This document shows positions 27,783-37,196 of a stretch of DNA of 64,000 nucleotides, piece by piece. Position 1 is the stretch's first letter; each line of letters begins with the position of its first letter. This DNA is from CAYZZU01 sp964483105 (GTDB lineage: Bacteria; CG2-30-53-67), in NCBI GenBank assembly GCA_964483105.1, contig CAYZZU010000012.1, positions 1-64,000 on the forward strand. Reading direction: 5' to 3'. A program made the translations under genes and the position numbers. The notes below the pieces were generated by a model. The model searched no databases. It had not been told where the DNA came from and saw only the letters and a program-made list of their open reading frames with translations.

Positions 27783-28643
27783 CTACCAGTCCGGCCCTAC
27801 GGAGGTTTCCGCCGGGCCTTTCCTTGCCGCCTGTTTCCGGAAAAACAGGCGCTGATCATTATCCAGCGAGTTCAACAACCGTTCCGCTTCTTCCCGCGAG
27901 ATCCGATTGCCGTACGACGGTTTTTGTACCGGAGATGCGGTGGTACTGCTGGTTCCCTGACGGGCTGTTTTATTTTTTCCCGAGGTCTCCCGGCTTGTTC
28001 CGGAAACGGGATTCCGCTCTTTGGACCCTCCGGGTCGGTACGAACCGTGCCGGTTTTGTCTCGCCGGAGGTTCCGGTTCCTTCCGGTTCTGTTTCGGTTT
28101 TTCCTGTCCCCCCCCGGAATTTTTGCCGGGGGAGGAAAGCTGTGATCCCCGGTCCCGCTGCCCCCGGTTTCTGGAGGATTCCTGGTTTTTCTGCGTCTTT
28201 TTTTTATGGATCTGCTTGAGCACGAAGTCAAGATTTTCCTTTGCCTCCAGGTCGTCCTGCGCAATCGCCAGCGCCTGCCTGTAAAACTCCGCCGCGGCCT
28301 TCAGGTTTCCCCTCCGGTAGGCGGTGTTCCCGAGGTTATAAAGAGCTTTTTCTTTGAGTGTTTTTTGCCCTGCGCGGGAGACTACCTTTTTGAAACCGTC
28401 CGCGGCCCTGCGGAAATCCCCGTTCTTGTATTGTGCGCTGGCGGTATTATAGACTACCTGCAGATCGTCCGGATTTTCCACCTGCGCATCCCTGAAGAGA
28501 GAAAGGGCCTTCTGGAAGTTCTTTTGTTCATAGGCTCGGATCCCCTTTTTCAGAAGACTCCTGGAGGATGCGGACGCGACGGTAGTGAAAGCCGTGAGGG
28601 TGAGGACTGAAAAGAGCACCATCGACACGAATTTTGCTTTCAT
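27783..28643 (-). CDS. batC: BatC-like TPR protein
   Basis: The 286-residue protein has a signal peptide (1-26), two to three TPR units (about 27-140) and a long, highly charged and Gly/Ser/Gln-rich C-terminal tail (about 150-250) without predicted fold. The ATG at 28643 overlaps the batB stop by four bases, so the start is clear. Low-complexity tails after the TPR part are common in BatC. It probably bridges the VWA proteins and BatD in the periplasm. Confidence 0.85.
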   Translation of the reverse strand: MKAKFVSMVLFSVLTLTAFTTVASASSRSLLKKGIRAYEQKNFQKALSLFRDAQVENPDDLQVVYNTASAQYKNGDFRRAADGFKKVVSRAGQKTLKEKALYNLGNTAYRRGNLKAAAEFYRQALAIAQDDLEAKENLDFVLKQIHKKKTQKNQESSRNRGQRDRGSQLSSPGKNSGGGQEKPKQNRKEPEPPARQNRHGSYRPGGSKERNPVSGTSRETSGKNKTARQGTSSTTASPVQKPSYGNRISREEAERLLNSLDNDQRLFFRKQAARKGPAETSVGPDW

Positions 28644-29650
28644 CGGATCTTTTCTTCTCCCTTTTCCTGCACCATGGCCTCCATGACCAGACTGAGCACG
28701 GCCGCAAAAAGAGGCCACTGGAAACGCTCCTTCCATTTTTTCCTTCGTTTTTCGCCGAGTTCGGTCAGTTTCATCTCCTTGCGGATTCCCTTCTGGTAGA
28801 TAGTTTTCAGATCCATGTCGCCGGTCACGGAACGGACATAGCTTCCACCGGTCGTCAACGCGATCTGTTCCAGGGTCTTCTCGTCAAGACGGGTCAGGAC
28901 CAGATTCCCGTCGGAATCTTTCTTGAACCCGCCGCCCGTGCCGGACCGTGGGATGGGAGCGCCCTCCCGGCTTCCAACCCCGATCGTGAAAATTTTGACC
29001 CCTGCTTTCCGGGCCCTTTGCGCGGCCTTGAGCGGATGTCCCCTGAGGTTTTCTCCATCGGTGATCAGGATGACGGCCCTGGATGTGTCCGCCTTCCGGT
29101 CGAAGGCGGAAAGGGCGGTTGTAATGGCGGACCCGATCGCGGTTCCGGGAACCGGAATCAGGTCCGGTCCGACCGCGTTCAGGAAGAGTCTGAATGCCTG
29201 GTAGTCGAGGGTCAGGGGACATTCGATGAAACTGCTTCCGGCGAAGGCCACGAGGGCGATCCGGTCTCCCTGAAGCATGCCGAGCAGGTCCGTAACTTCC
29301 CGGACGGCCCTCTCGAGACGGCTTGGATCCACGTCCCGGGCCGTCATGCTCCGGGAGACATCCAGGGCGATCACGATATCCACGCCCTTGCGTGTCACTT
29401 TCACCCACTGGAATCCCCATTGCGGCCGGGCGAGGGCGAGGATTAAAAAGATAAACGCGCTGATGACCAGAAGGGCCTTGGTGATCCTGCGCTTTTTCAA
29501 TCCCGCCGGCAGGAGCCTTTTCAAAGAGGCTTCTTCCCGGCAAAAAACCCTGAGCAGACTCTCCCTCTTCCGGAAAGAGTAGACGTACAGGAGTGCCAAC
29601 AGGGGAATGCTCCACAGAAGCATAAGGACCTTGATCTCTTGAAAATGCAT
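28640..29650 (-). CDS. batB: VWA-domain membrane protein BatB
   Basis: The 336-residue protein has two N-terminal hydrophobic helices (about 8-25 and 58-77), a von Willebrand A domain (about 90-285) with MIDAS motif DVSRSMTARD, and a C-terminal transmembrane helix (about 312-330). The start overlaps the batA stop by one base (TAATG). VWA proteins of this type bind metal and protein partners and work with MoxR ATPases. Length and layout are those of BatB. Confidence 0.9.
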   Translation of the reverse strand: MHFQEIKVLMLLWSIPLLALLYVYSFRKRESLLRVFCREEASLKRLLPAGLKKRRITKALLVISAFIFLILALARPQWGFQWVKVTRKGVDIVIALDVSRSMTARDVDPSRLERAVREVTDLLGMLQGDRIALVAFAGSSFIECPLTLDYQAFRLFLNAVGPDLIPVPGTAIGSAITTALSAFDRKADTSRAVILITDGENLRGHPLKAAQRARKAGVKIFTIGVGSREGAPIPRSGTGGGFKKDSDGNLVLTRLDEKTLEQIALTTGGSYVRSVTGDMDLKTIYQKGIRKEMKLTELGEKRRKKWKERFQWPLFAAVLSLVMEAMVQEKGEEKIR

Positions 29651-30642
29651 TACGGAATTTTCCTCAACAGGGTATTCCCAAGCAGAATTTCCACTCCGAG
29701 AAGGAGCATCCCCGGAACCAGGAAAAGGGGAAATCGTTCTGTGTATTCCCGGTATTCCCGGACCGGGATCCGGGTTTTTTCCAGACGGTCGATCCGGCGG
29801 TAGATCTCCTCCAGTCCCTTCGTGTCGGTGGCCCGGAAGTAGGCTCCTTTCGTGATCTTTGCGATCTTCTTCAGGGTTGTCTCATCCAGGTCTACGTTCT
29901 GATAGACCAGCCGTTCGCCGAAGAAGGACCGGACCAGGAAGGGAGCCGGACCACGGGTTCCCGCACCGATCGTGTAGACCCTGATACCGAATCGTCCGGC
30001 GATCTTCGCGGCGGTCTCCGGATCGATCGTCCCCGTATTGTTTCTTCCGTCGGTCAGAAGGATGACGACCCTGGATTTTGCCTTCGAATTCTTGAGCCGT
30101 TTTACCGAAACGGCCAGGGCGGATCCGATCGCGGTTCCGTCCCCGGCCATTCCGATCTCGACGCGGTCCAGCAATTGTGTCAGGATTCCGTAATCCAGGG
30201 TAAGGGGACACTGGGTGTAGGCGTTTCCGGCGAAGACCACCATGCCGATCCGATCATGCTCCCTCCGCCGGATAAACCGGGAGACCACCTTCTTGACCAC
30301 GGTGAGACGGTCCACCCTCTTGCCGTTCAGGGTGAAGTCCAGGGCCCGCATGCTGCCGGAAGTGTCCAGGCAGAGGATGATATCGATCCCGTGGGTCGCC
30401 ACCGGATGCGTGCCTTCCACCGTCTGTGGTCTTGCCAGGGCGAGTATCAACAGGGTCAGCGCGGTTCCACGAAGCAGTCGCAGGATCATTCGATACGGAG
30501 CCCCTTGGTTGCCCGTGACTTCTTGTAATGGCGCGAGGTCGGAGAACAGAAGGGCGGCCCGCTCTCTCTTCCCGGTTTGAAGCAGGACGAAAGGGAGGAT
30601 ACAGAGAAGCAGCAGCATCCAGGGGTCCTCAAACCGCCACAT
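29650..30642 (-). CDS. batA: VWA-domain membrane protein BatA
   Basis: The 330-residue protein mirrors BatB: N-terminal helices (about 9-25 and 52-70), a VWA domain (about 85-280) with the MIDAS motif DTSGSM and the supporting Thr and Asp in later loops, and a C-terminal transmembrane helix (about 305-325). It overlaps the preceding DUF4381-like gene by 14 bases. It is the first of the two VWA genes and is named by order and size. Confidence 0.9.
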   Translation of the reverse strand: MWRFEDPWMLLLLCILPFVLLQTGKRERAALLFSDLAPLQEVTGNQGAPYRMILRLLRGTALTLLILALARPQTVEGTHPVATHGIDIILCLDTSGSMRALDFTLNGKRVDRLTVVKKVVSRFIRRREHDRIGMVVFAGNAYTQCPLTLDYGILTQLLDRVEIGMAGDGTAIGSALAVSVKRLKNSKAKSRVVILLTDGRNNTGTIDPETAAKIAGRFGIRVYTIGAGTRGPAPFLVRSFFGERLVYQNVDLDETTLKKIAKITKGAYFRATDTKGLEEIYRRIDRLEKTRIPVREYREYTERFPLFLVPGMLLLGVEILLGNTLLRKIP

Positions 30643-31171
30643 GATCTCCCTCCGGATCGTCGAGGCCCCTGTGCCGGGAAACGGACCGGATCAGTTCGTG
30701 GACCTCTTCGGTCATCTGTGTGGTTTCTTGCCGGGAGGGGCGTTTCCCGGCGAACTTGACCAGATCCATCCGGAGGCAGAGGGACCGGATCTCCGATTGG
30801 ATTGTCTGCGGGAGCCGGAGTGTGGAGAGATCATGGATCATCTCCTCCGTGGTCCGTTCCAGGGCGCGGACGCGCAGCCGCCGTTCCAGATAACGCCTCA
30901 TGATTCCGGATAGGAGTTCATGGTACTGTTTGACCCGCCCCCTTTCGATGAGTCCCATTTTTCCCAGACGGGTCAATCCCTCGAAGGCCTCTGCCTCAGG
31001 CGAGAGAAGAGGAAGATCCGCCGGTTTTCGCCGTTTTCCCCGCTGATTCAGAAAAGAACGGAGTGCAAACACAAGCATGACCAACAGCAGCAGCCCGAAG
31101 ACGATCAGGATCGGCAGCCAGAAATTCGCGGCAGGTTGTTCCAGCGGTTTCAGCCCATGGATATCCTTCAT
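30629..31171 (-). CDS. DUF4381-like membrane protein of the bat operon
   Basis: The 180-residue protein has one transmembrane helix (about residues 19-41), then a basic linker and a helical cytoplasmic domain. Small anchored proteins of this kind sit between DUF58 and batA genes in most moxR-bat operons (DUF4381). I chose the ATG at 31171, which leaves 7 bases to the DUF58 stop. The role is unknown, probably an adaptor. Confidence 0.8.
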   Translation of the reverse strand: MKDIHGLKPLEQPAANFWLPILIVFGLLLLVMLVFALRSFLNQRGKRRKPADLPLLSPEAEAFEGLTRLGKMGLIERGRVKQYHELLSGIMRRYLERRLRVRALERTTEEMIHDLSTLRLPQTIQSEIRSLCLRMDLVKFAGKRPSRQETTQMTEEVHELIRSVSRHRGLDDPEGDHVAV

Positions 31172-31178
31172 GATTGGA

Positions 31179-32054
31179 CTACATCCTTTTCTCCCGCAGC
31201 CGGAAAAATCGAAGAATGGATTCAATATACGGCCGGTCGGTGCGGATCTCGATCCGGTCGATCCCCAGGGAGTGGAAAAGAGTCCGGATTCGATCTTCCC
31301 GTTTCCGGATCCAGACCTGATATCCGTTCCGGATTTTCGGATTATTCGTATGGACCAGGAGTGATTCCCCGGTCTCGGCGTCCCGGAGTTCGAGAAGACC
31401 GACCGGAGGAAGCTCCGCTTCTCCCGGGTCCGAGACCGTAATGGCGATCATGTCGTGCCGCCTGCCCGCGATCCGGAGCGCTCTTTCAAACCCTGCAGCC
31501 TGAAAATCGGAGATCAGAAAACAGATCGCCCGCCTGTGCAGAACCCGGTTGATATATTCGAGAGGGGGTGACAGATCGGTTCTCTTTCCTTCCGGCCGAA
31601 AATTCAGGACCTCTTCGATGACGCGCCAGACGTGGCCCCGTCCCTTCTTCGGAGGGATATATTTCTCCACCTGGTCGGTAAAGAGGCAGAGTCCCACCTT
31701 GTCCTGATTTCTGATCGCGGAAAAGGAGAGCGTGGCCGCGATTTCGGCTGTCACCTCCTTTTTGCTCCGGCAGGTTCCGAAGAGTCCGGAAGCGGAGACA
31801 TCGACCAGAAGCATGACCGTCAGTTCCCGTTCTTCCCGGAATCTTTTGATGAAGGGCCTTCCCAGCCGGGCTGTTACATTCCAGTCGATGGTACGGATGT
31901 CATCCCCCGGTTGATATTCCCGCACCTCGGTGAATTCCATTCCATGCCCTTTAAAGGCGGAAAGGTACTGGCCGGCCAGTACGTTATCCACAAGATGACT
32001 GGTTGTAATGTGAATCATCCGGATCTTCCGGATGATTTCCGGATTCAGGGACAT
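31179..32054 (-). CDS. DUF58 domain protein
   Basis: The 291-residue soluble protein has the DUF58 signature (GxGMEFxxxRxYxPGDDxRxIDW, seen at about residues 36-58) followed by a VWA-like fold with LLVDVSASG. DUF58 proteins nearly always pair with MoxR ATPases. It follows moxR after 51 bases with GAGAGG before the ATG. It is a likely direct client or adaptor of MoxR. Confidence 0.92.
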   Translation of the reverse strand: MSLNPEIIRKIRMIHITTSHLVDNVLAGQYLSAFKGHGMEFTEVREYQPGDDIRTIDWNVTARLGRPFIKRFREERELTVMLLVDVSASGLFGTCRSKKEVTAEIAATLSFSAIRNQDKVGLCLFTDQVEKYIPPKKGRGHVWRVIEEVLNFRPEGKRTDLSPPLEYINRVLHRRAICFLISDFQAAGFERALRIAGRRHDMIAITVSDPGEAELPPVGLLELRDAETGESLLVHTNNPKIRNGYQVWIRKREDRIRTLFHSLGIDRIEIRTDRPYIESILRFFRLREKRM

Positions 32055-32105
32055 TGCTACCTCTCAACATGGACACGTTGGGATTCCATCAGGGAGTGCC
32101 GGTGG

Positions 32106-33092
<987 letters not shown>

Positions 33093-33161
33093 TCTGGACT
33101 CCTTTCTGCGTGTGGGAAACCGGGGATGTGAGAAACCACAAGAACGAAACCTGATGGGGGA

Positions 33162-33189
33162 ATTATAGGAAGGAAAATCCGTTTGTCAA
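33162..33189 (-). promoter_or_regulatory. Near-consensus promoter of the moxR-bat operon
   Basis: On the minus strand TTGACA (33184-33189) and TATAAT (33162-33167) are both perfect hexamers with a 16-base spacer. The moxR start lies about 70 bases downstream. Such a promoter suggests constitutive, strong transcription by the housekeeping sigma factor. Confidence 0.75.
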
Positions 33190-33194
33190 GAGGG

Positions 33195-33300
33195 ACCGCG
33201 CCCCCAAATCCAGCGATAGAAATGTACGGCCCGGTCCGTTGTGGAGTTTAGTGCCTTTTCTCCACGCCCCCGAAGGGGGCGCGGCCCCCCTGTTGTGAGC
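33195..33300 (+). repeat. Dispersed repeat, copy B (5' module)
   Basis: The block AAATCCAGCGATAGAAATGT, followed by a variable middle and then CCTTTTCTCCACGCC, CCGAAGGGGGCGCG and CCCCCCTGT, matches the reverse complement of 56808-56912 almost throughout. Its first 20 bases also match 40069-40089. It lies just upstream of the moxR promoter. Confidence 0.8.
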
Positions 33301-33760
33301 CGAGCATCAAAGACAAGGGAGGGGAAAAGAGCGGGATCGTGTGGTTCGACTGAGCTCACCATGCTCGGAAATCCAAAGAGATAGACCGTCCAGGGGCGAC
33401 CCTGCGAAGCATGTTCCGTGGTCCTTTTCGTAAACGGAGCGCCGCACCGGGAGGGATGCAGGGCTGTCTCGTCGAGGTGTGCGAGTGAGGCATACCCCCC
33501 TGCGGTATGTTCAGGGCAGGCCCTTCGAGAAGCGCAGGGGAGTTAGGCTTTGCCGGACCGAGTGACCGGGGTGTCGGATCATGGGTTAGTTTTCTTTGTA
33601 CGAGCAAATAAAATGAACAAAAACAATGAGTTACAAAACTCCAGAAAAGGAAAAACTCCCGGAACCAAGGAGAACATTTTCAATGTGTTAGATCTGGAAA
33701 GCCGCCATTTCTGAGGGGGGATTTTTGGGGCCGCGGGAGAAATTTCACGGGTGTTTCCCC
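33301..33760. other. Repeat-rich spacer with degenerate palindromes
   Basis: No gene is supported here. Bases 33344-33368 contain a TTCGACTGAGCTCACCATG-type string of the kind that recurs in short dispersed repeats of many proteobacteria (from memory, to be checked). Bases 33586-33617 form an imperfect hairpin, TTAGTTTTCTTTG against CAAATAAAATGAA with loop TACGAG. A minus-strand frame of 83 codons at 33356-33607 spans the two and looks like translated repeat DNA, not a protein. The rest is A-rich and uninformative. Confidence 0.45.
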
Positions 33761-33788
33761 GGCGCCCCTTCTAATCCAGGGGGGCGCC
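33761..33788 (-). terminator. GC hairpin past the small UGA-containing gene
   Basis: Arms GGCGCCCC (33761-33768) and GGGGCGCC (33781-33788) enclose 12 bases that include the TAG at 33771-33773, the next in-frame stop after the UGA of the small minus-strand gene. No U-run follows, so termination strength is doubtful. Confidence 0.45.
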
Positions 33789-33830
33789 GTGTTTGAGGTC
33801 TACGCACACGGCGTAGGTTCCGTCACTCTC

Positions 33831-33992
33831 TCAGGGGGTCTCCCCGTATCGTTCCTCGATCGGCACCTGGCGTCCTTCCCGTTTGCAGGCGGGACAGAAA
33901 CCGTCCCCGCCCAGAAAGGCCGCCTTCAGCGCCTCGGCGTCCTCGGCGGAGGTCTTCCAGAGAATCGGCTTGTACTTGATGACGCATCTCAT
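33831..33992 (-). CDS. Small CPAC-containing protein; in-frame UGA, may extend
   Basis: This 53-residue frame begins with ATG behind GGAAGGAGAG and a promoter-like TTGACA element at 34052-34057. It is basic at the start (MRCVIKYKPILWK) and has a CPAC pair at residues 33-36. It ends at UGA (33831-33833), but the same frame runs on for 19 more codons with the same GC-rich third-position bias to TAG at 33771-33773, giving 73 residues if UGA is read through. A 6-bp stem (CTACGC/GCGTAG, 33800-33816) with loop CGTGT on the minus strand begins 14 bases after the UGA. I do not recognise the family. It may be a selenoprotein, a nonsense-mutated gene, or simply end at UGA. Confidence 0.6.
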   Translation of the reverse strand: MRCVIKYKPILWKTSAEDAEALKAAFLGGDGFCPACKREGRQVPIEERYGETP

Positions 33993-34027
33993 TTATTCTC
34001 TCCTTCCATATTTCCAAAACCAAACCT

Positions 34028-34057
34028 TTTTTATCCTGAATCACATCCCTCTGTCAA
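34028..34057 (-). promoter_or_regulatory. Promoter of the small CPAC gene
   Basis: Minus-strand TTGACA (34052-34057), an 18-base spacer and TAAAAA (34028-34033) precede the ATG at 33992 by about 35 bases. The perfect -35 supports transcription of this very short gene. Confidence 0.55.
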
Positions 34058-34162
34058 GAGAAAAAGAAGTTGATTTACGGGCATTCCTGGGGGTACCATG
34101 CGGCATCCAGTCAGATCAGCTCAAGTGAGGATCTTGATTTCAGAGGACACGGCCCGGAATTG

Positions 34163-35488
34163 ATGGAAAGACACGTTCAACCCCGTGGGGCTCTTTATTG
34201 GGATGAGTCCTTTCTCTGGGGACTGATGGCGTTCAGTGCGCTCAGCTCCTCCGGGATCTCCTTTGATCCGGTGACTGCCGGAGAGATCCGGCAGGGGGGA
34301 CTGTCCGGTTATGATTTTCTCTTCGTCCCGGGAGGCTGGGCCGGGGACAAGAGCCGCTCCCTGGGTGAGGAGGGGAAGCGCCTTGTCCGGGAGTTCGTAG
34401 AGCGTGGAGGGAGGTATATCGGTTTCTGCGGTGGGGCCGGGCTTGCCCTGGATGTTCCGGAAGGCCTTTCCCTGCTTCCCGTGAAGCGGGTTCCCACCCG
34501 GGATCGAATACCGAACTTCAGCGGGAGGATCCGGGTGGTCCCCTCAGATCGGTCCCATCCGATCTGGCGCGGGCTTTCCGATCCACTCTCGTTTCATGCC
34601 TGGTGGCCCGGGCAGTTTGCCCTGGAGGATGCGGGGGGATACAGTGTAACAGCGCGATACGGCGCGCCGGAGCGGGATTTTTACGTGGCGGATCTCTTTG
34701 CGGAGGATGTGGATCTCTGTGGTCCGGGGTGGCCGGAGTGGGAGGCGTTTTACGGAATCCACATGAATCCCGGTAGACTGGAAGGGGAGCCCGCCATGGT
34801 GGAAGGGGCCTTTGGCCGGGGCAACGTCTTCCTTTCTTATCTTCACCTGGACACTCCGGACGATCCGGCGGGCCTGAAGGCACTTGGAAATCTCTTGGAC
34901 CTGCCCCCGCGGCAGGAGCCGGCGGCAGGGGGAAAGTGCGTTCGCCCGGGACCCGAAGGGGATGTCGTGCCGATCGGTCCGGAGGTTCTGAAGATCCTCG
35001 GGATGTTGAAAAAGGAAGCGGAAGACCTGGTCCGCTTCGGGGAGCGGAACTACCTCTGGTATTGGCGGAATTCCTACCTGCTCCAATGGCGGCGTGGTGT
35101 CCGCGGGATGGAGCCCTGCATCATCCTGGTCATGACGCGGGAACTTCACCACCGGATTCTGGCCCTGAGGCGGGACGGACGGGGGCTTACGGTTCCCCGC
35201 TCCCTCGCTGCGGAAGAGATTCCGGAAACAGTGGAACAGATTCACGATCTTGCGGGGAGGTTCTTCCGCGACGCGAAAAGGCTTCTCCTGCGGGAGCGCC
35301 TGGCCATGAACCGGGGGGTACTCCATGCCCTCAGGAGCGATGATCCGGAAATCCGGGGTTTAAGGGAGAGGCTTTTTTCCGGTTCCAAACGTTTCGGAGG
35401 GATTTTCAAGGATCTGATCGACCGGATCGACCGCCTCCTGTTGATGGTGATCCGGTCCTCGGGTCCATGTCGGGCACGTCCCGGTTGA
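34163..35488 (+). CDS. BPL-N/glutamine amidotransferase-like protein
   Basis: The N-terminal ~235 residues have a class I amidotransferase-like fold of the biotin-protein-ligase N-terminal (BPL_N) type: WDESFLW near the start, FVPGGWAGD, and a nucleophile-elbow GFCGGA with Cys89 counted from the ATG at 34163. The C-terminal ~200 residues are helical, charged and unknown to me. The frame is open back to a TTG at 34070, and the ATG at 34163 has no clear ribosome-binding site; I prefer it because the conserved fold begins right after it (441 residues). It lies 40 bases ahead of cbiA/dsrN, suggesting co-expression. The function is not established. Confidence 0.72.
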   Translation: MERHVQPRGALYWDESFLWGLMAFSALSSSGISFDPVTAGEIRQGGLSGYDFLFVPGGWAGDKSRSLGEEGKRLVREFVERGGRYIGFCGGAGLALDVPEGLSLLPVKRVPTRDRIPNFSGRIRVVPSDRSHPIWRGLSDPLSFHAWWPGQFALEDAGGYSVTARYGAPERDFYVADLFAEDVDLCGPGWPEWEAFYGIHMNPGRLEGEPAMVEGAFGRGNVFLSYLHLDTPDDPAGLKALGNLLDLPPRQEPAAGGKCVRPGPEGDVVPIGPEVLKILGMLKKEAEDLVRFGERNYLWYWRNSYLLQWRRGVRGMEPCIILVMTRELHHRILALRRDGRGLTVPRSLAAEEIPETVEQIHDLAGRFFRDAKRLLLRERLAMNRGVLHALRSDDPEIRGLRERLFSGSKRFGGIFKDLIDRIDRLLLMVIRSSGPCRARPG

Positions 35489-35528
35489 ATCATCAGCTGC
35501 TTTGTTATGAGAGCAGGGATCTGAGACC

Positions 35529-36896
35529 ATGAAAGAACCAAGACCGCGCATCTTAATCTCCGCTCCACACCGGAGCTCGGGGAAATCCACGATCAGCCTC
35601 GGTCTTTGCGCCGCCTTCCGGAAGCGGGGGATTTCCATTCAGCCTTTCAAAAAGGGGCCGGATTTCATAGATCCGATGTGGCTTTCGGCCGCCTCGGGTC
35701 GGGAGTGCCGGAACCTGGACTTTTTCATGATGGGGAGGGAGTCGATCCGAAAGACTTTTGCCTCCGTGAGTGGAGGGGCCGATCTTTCCGTGATTGAGGG
35801 GAACATGGGTTTTTTTGACGGCCTTGATCCGGCGGGATCCGACAGTACCGCCGCCCTCTCCAGATTTCTGGAAACCCCGTCGATTCTTGTTGTCAACGCC
35901 CGCCGCATGACGCGGGGTGTGGCGCCGCTGATCCAGGGCCACTTGGCGTTTGAACCTGAAACTCCGGTTCGGGGTGTGATCCTGAATCGTGTTCGGGGAC
36001 TGCGTCATGAGAAAAAACTCCGGGAGGCACTGGGCCGCTATTGTGACATCGAGGTGGTGGGAGCGATTCCGGACAGAAAAACCGCCTTCATCCAGGAGAG
36101 GCACCTGGGCTTGACACCGGTCAAGGAAGATTCCGCCTTTCCCCCCGTGATCGAAGAGATATCCGCCCTCCTGGAAGAGCATGTGGATCTCGACCGGGTG
36201 CTGGAAATCGCTCGTCGGGCGCCGTCCCTTGAGAGAGAACCGGGACGGGAGGAAACGTTCCCCACCCCCGATGTCCGGATCGGTATCGCCATGGATTCCG
36301 CCTTCACCTTCTATTATCCCGAGAACCTGGCCGCCCTCAGGAGGGCCGGCGCGGAGCTGATTCCTCTGGATACCCTCCGGGATCCTCATCTTCCGGAGGT
36401 CAATGCCCTGTATATCGGCGGGGGATTCCCCGAAGTTTTGATGGAGAAACTCGAGAAGAACGTCTCGCTTCGGGGGGAGATCCGGGCCCGGATAGAGGAG
36501 GGGATGCCGGTGTACGCCGAATGTGGAGGATTAATGTACCTGGGGCGTACGATTACCTACCAGGATGAAACCCGCTCCATGGTCGGGGCGCTCCCCCTGG
36601 ACGTGACCATGCATCTCCGGCCCATGGGACACGGCTACGTGATTCTGGAGTCCGCCGGTGGGACCGTCTGGAACGAAGGCGGGGCGGAAATCCGGGCACA
36701 CGAATTCCACCATTCCCGGGTGGTGAACCTGGGCCAGGTTGATTTCGCCTACCGGATGCTCCGGGGGGAGGGAGTGGACGGTAAACACGACGGGATTTTG
36801 TACCGGAATGTCCTTGCCTCCTATGCCCATCTCCATTGCGAAGCAGCGCCCGGCTGGGCGGATCGTTTGACCGCGCTGGCGCGGAGATACGGATAG
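35529..36896 (+). CDS. cbiA: Cobyrinate a,c-diamide synthase / siroheme amidase
   Basis: The 455-residue protein has an N-terminal dethiobiotin-synthetase-like ATPase domain (P-loop APHRSSGKST, residues 12-21) and a C-terminal class I glutaminase domain with the nucleophile Cys in YAECGGLMYLG (about residue 336) and a His in the EFHHS segment. This is the CbiA/CobB family, amidating the a and c side chains of corrinoids with glutamine. In sulfate reducers a close homologue, DsrN, amidates the siroheme of dissimilatory sulfite reductase. No cobalamin or dsr genes adjoin it, so the two cannot be told apart here. Confidence 0.88.
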   Translation: MKEPRPRILISAPHRSSGKSTISLGLCAAFRKRGISIQPFKKGPDFIDPMWLSAASGRECRNLDFFMMGRESIRKTFASVSGGADLSVIEGNMGFFDGLDPAGSDSTAALSRFLETPSILVVNARRMTRGVAPLIQGHLAFEPETPVRGVILNRVRGLRHEKKLREALGRYCDIEVVGAIPDRKTAFIQERHLGLTPVKEDSAFPPVIEEISALLEEHVDLDRVLEIARRAPSLEREPGREETFPTPDVRIGIAMDSAFTFYYPENLAALRRAGAELIPLDTLRDPHLPEVNALYIGGGFPEVLMEKLEKNVSLRGEIRARIEEGMPVYAECGGLMYLGRTITYQDETRSMVGALPLDVTMHLRPMGHGYVILESAGGTVWNEGGAEIRAHEFHHSRVVNLGQVDFAYRMLRGEGVDGKHDGILYRNVLASYAHLHCEAAPGWADRLTALARRYG

Positions 36897-36972
36897 CGGA
36901 AATGGATGCTTCCTGAAGGTCCACGGGTTCTGAATAAAGGTGTTGTAACCATCTTGAGAAAGGAGGAAGAGG

Positions 36973-37158
36973 ATGCCGTACGTCAATATCAAGTTGATCG
37001 GGAAATTGACCCACGACCAGAAGGCCGATATCGTCCGAGAGTTTTCCGAGACACTGGAGCGCGTGGCCGGTAAACCGAGTGAACACACCTATGTCGTGAT
37101 TGAAGAGGTGGATCGGGAGAACTGGGGCAAGGGCGGGAAACTCTTTTCCGACATGTAA
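36973..37158 (+). CDS. 4-oxalocrotonate tautomerase family protein
   Basis: The 61-residue protein starts Met-Pro, leaving the catalytic Pro1 of 4-OT tautomerases after Met removal, and has the usual beta-alpha-beta pattern with IKLIGKLT and the conserved VVIEEVDRENWGKGG end. The length (60-65) is standard for the hexameric members. AGGAGG lies 9 bases before the ATG. Substrate cannot be assigned; aromatic breakdown genes are not nearby. Confidence 0.9.
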   Translation: MPYVNIKLIGKLTHDQKADIVREFSETLERVAGKPSEHTYVVIEEVDRENWGKGGKLFSDM

Positions 37159-37196
37159 CAGGGGCAGGCGGACTTTTACGAAGCCATCCGGTTTTC

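Noticed and set aside
33356..33607. 83-residue minus-strand gene
   Set aside because: It spans repeat-like DNA and reads like translations of dispersed repeats; it has no ribosome-binding site.
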